Shown: piece after piece, positions 62,653 to 64,000 of the stretch
Numbering within the stretch: position 1 is the stretch's first letter
Layout of the letters: each line of letters opens with the position of its first letter
NCBI GenBank assembly: GCA_012033495.1
Contig: JAAUQT010000002.1
Location: 1 to 64,000 of the forward strand
Reading direction: 5' to 3'
From: Cyanobacteria bacterium RM1_2_2
GTDB lineage: Bacteria; Cyanobacteriota; Cyanobacteriia; Elainellales; Elainellaceae
Length of the DNA: 64,000 bases
Translations under genes and position numbers: made by a program
Notes under the pieces: generated by a model
The model's database searches: none
Seen by the model: the letters and a program-made list of their open reading frames with translations, nothing else
Told to the model about the DNA's origin: nothing

Positions 62653-63210
62653 ATGCCGCGAATTCCCATCAGAGCAATAGTGATTATGGCATCTGCGCTG
62701 TTTGGATTCAGCACTGCCTGCTCTGCCAATCGCTACAGAACTTACTACATTCCCTCTGAGTCGATGGCTCCGACCCTTGCGGTGAATGATCGAATTGTCA
62801 CCGATCGCGCAATTTATCACACCACCTCTCCTCAGCGCGGGGATATTGTACTCTTCCGCCCAACCGATCGGTTACTTGAAATGATGCAGGGAGCCAACAT
62901 TCACTCAGACACGCCTTTTGTGAAACGAGTGATTGGTCTTCCCGGCGACACGATCGAAATCAAGCAAGGCACAGTTTACATCAACAACCAACCGCTTCAG
63001 GAAACCTACATTGCTGCACCACCAGACTACGCTTGGGGCCCTGAAACCCTTCCATCTGATGCTTTTTTCGTGCTGGGTGACAACCGCAACAACGCCTTTG
63101 ATAGCCATTTTTGGGGATATGTGCCCCGCGATCGGCTGATCGGAAAAGCGTTTATGCGCTATTGGCCACCCAATCGGTTTGGATCGCTGGAGCCAGAAAT
63201 AGCAAACTGA
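62653..63210 (+). CDS. lepB: Signal peptidase I
   Basis: 185 residues. An N-terminal hydrophobic anchor (8-24) is followed by box B with the nucleophile S37 (IPSESMAPTL), box D with the general base K91 (FVKRVIGLPGD) and box E GDNRNNAFDSHFWG. It removes signal peptides from exported proteins. Length is normal for cyanobacterial LepB. Its gene starts 56 bases after the endonuclease fragment. A cysteine in STACS near residue 23 makes a chance lipobox-like string, probably not used. Confidence 0.93.
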   Translation: MPRIPIRAIVIMASALFGFSTACSANRYRTYYIPSESMAPTLAVNDRIVTDRAIYHTTSPQRGDIVLFRPTDRLLEMMQGANIHSDTPFVKRVIGLPGDTIEIKQGTVYINNQPLQETYIAAPPDYAWGPETLPSDAFFVLGDNRNNAFDSHFWGYVPRDRLIGKAFMRYWPPNRFGSLEPEIAN

Positions 63211-63331
63211 TTCACTGTAACCAAACCTGATTCAAGGTTAATCATAGAAAATTCCTCAGTCGGCTCTCAGCGAATCTAATCACGCTTTCGTTACAATCAT
63301 CCTAACCTTTGAAGTATGGTTAATTGCGCCT

Positions 63332-64000
63332 GTGAATCCTGTCATTGATTACCTTCGCATCAGCCTGATTGATCGCTGTAATTTTCAGTGCCAGTATTGT
63401 ATGCCGGAAGGCGAAGAATTAGCGTCTCTTCAACAGCAGGAAATGTTGACCAATGCAGAACTCTTAACGCTCCTGCAAGCGGTGTTTATTCCCTGTGGCT
63501 TTACTCGCTTTCGGCTGACGGGGGGCGAACCGTTGTTGCGTTCGGGTGTCGTGGAAATTGTTCGCTCGATTGCTGCCTTTCCTGAAACCCAAGATCTATC
63601 TATGACAACTAACGCTTTTTTGCTAGCGAATCTAGCGCAGAGCTTACATGAAGCCGGACTTCGCCGCATTAACATTAGTTTAGATTCTCTAGAACCTGAA
63701 ACCTTTGATCGGATCATTGGGCGGCGAGGACGCTCTCGCTGGCAACAGGTTTGGAACGGCATTCAGGCAGCCTATCAAGTCGGGTTTAATCCGCTAAAAC
63801 TCAATGTTGTTGTGATTCCTGGAATCAACGATCATGAAGTCTTAAATTTGGCAGCCCTTAGCCTTGATCAAGAATGGCATGTCCGGTTCATCGAATTCAT
63901 GCCAATCGGCAACGCAGCCTTATTTGACCAGAAAGGTTGGGTTGATTCTGAATTTTTGCGACAACAAATCCGAGAACGCTGGGGACTGACAGAAGGACAA
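63332..64000 (+). CDS. moaA: GTP 3',8-cyclase MoaA, 3' partial
   Basis: 223 codons to the window edge; the gene continues outside. Radical SAM cluster C16, C20, C23 in CNFQCQYC, then the SAM-binding glycine motif [11 protein letters not shown] and the strands [12 protein letters not shown] and [12 protein letters not shown]. MoaA carries out the first step of molybdenum cofactor synthesis, rearranging GTP with MoaC. The GTG at 63332 is the start in frame; the ATG at 63316 is out of frame. The C-terminal second 4Fe-4S site and GG motif are beyond the window. MoeZ at 55121 serves the later sulfur-transfer step. Confidence 0.93.
   Translation, partial: MNPVIDYLRISLIDRCNFQCQYCMPEGEELASLQQQEMLTNAELLTLLQAVFIPCGFTRFRLTGGEPLLRSGVVEIVRSIAAFPETQDLSMTTNAFLLANLAQSLHEAGLRRINISLDSLEPETFDRIIGRRGRSRWQQVWNGIQAAYQVGFNPLKLNVVVIPGINDHEVLNLAALSLDQEWHVRFIEFMPIGNAALFDQKGWVDSEFLRQQIRERWGLTEGQ

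Noticed and set aside
1..64000. tRNA or rRNA genes
   Set aside because: Intergenic regions were scanned by eye for T-loop motifs and cloverleaf arms; none was convincing. A tRNAscan run would be decisive.

Overview
The window looks like a filamentous or colony-forming cyanobacterium. Supporting genes are a RbcR-type LysR regulator, a Z-ISO-type carotene isomerase, a photosystem II high-light radical SAM protein, DUF1830 and DUF561 proteins, a cytochrome b6-like protein and an operon that resembles the Synechocystis slr0144-slr0152 photosystem II assembly (pap) cluster. Intergenic DNA is rich in short dispersed palindromes and short tandem repeats, as is usual in that phylum. Everything here is read by eye from the sequence; no searches were run.

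Region 1-8.3 kb: a 5'-truncated TPR/GT61 glycosyltransferase, a radical SAM protein, a DUF1830 protein, TrmL, and a large LysM/M23 cell-wall hydrolase behind a long, possibly structured leader. Region 8.5-19.5 kb (minus strand): a five-gene cellulose module read in the order outer-membrane porin, TPR protein, GH8 endoglucanase, BcsB, BcsA with PilZ. The usual BcsC is represented by two separate genes, and the porin and BcsB genes each carry an apparent frameshift just after the signal peptide. Region 19.7-23 kb: lipoprotein, small membrane protein, Z-ISO, thioredoxin.

Region 23.4-32.8 kb: a plus-strand Ser/Thr kinase, then a minus-strand set of roadblock-like protein, 2Fe-2S ferredoxin, phycobiliprotein-like protein, V4R protein, small repeat protein, second phycobiliprotein-like protein, second V4R protein and Ser/Thr kinase. 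The two phycobiliprotein-like proteins have each lost a different part of the bilin-binding motif. Region 33-39.3 kb: RbcR, a zinc-ribbon Ser/Thr kinase followed 7 bp later by a membrane-anchored LivK-like binding protein, a Crp/Fnr regulator, and an orphan DALR-domain protein. Region 39.5-41.8 kb: a candidate small RNA, an NlpC/P60 endopeptidase, and a TnpB element inserted directly upstream of it.

Region 41.8-51 kb: serine hydrolase, PyrR, P-type ATPase, an IS1 remnant riddled with small repeats, a cytochrome b6-like protein lacking one heme ligand, and a glycogen phosphorylase broken by one extra T in a homopolymer. Region 51-64 kb: DUF561 protein, alpha/beta hydrolase, Ca2+/Na+ antiporter, MoeZ next to a JAMM peptidase, dienelactone hydrolase, histidine phosphatase, FAD oxidoreductase, an atypical histidine kinase, the two truncated halves of a divergent restriction-modification pair, signal peptidase I, and a 3'-truncated MoaA.

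The strongest leads for something new are the split-BcsC cellulose module, the reciprocal loss of the bilin motif in the pap-like operon, the TnpB element whose two end hairpins covary, the IS1 remnant with three small inserted repeats, the collapsed restriction-modification locus, and a candidate small RNA whose first bases are complementary to the conserved Yfr1 motif.
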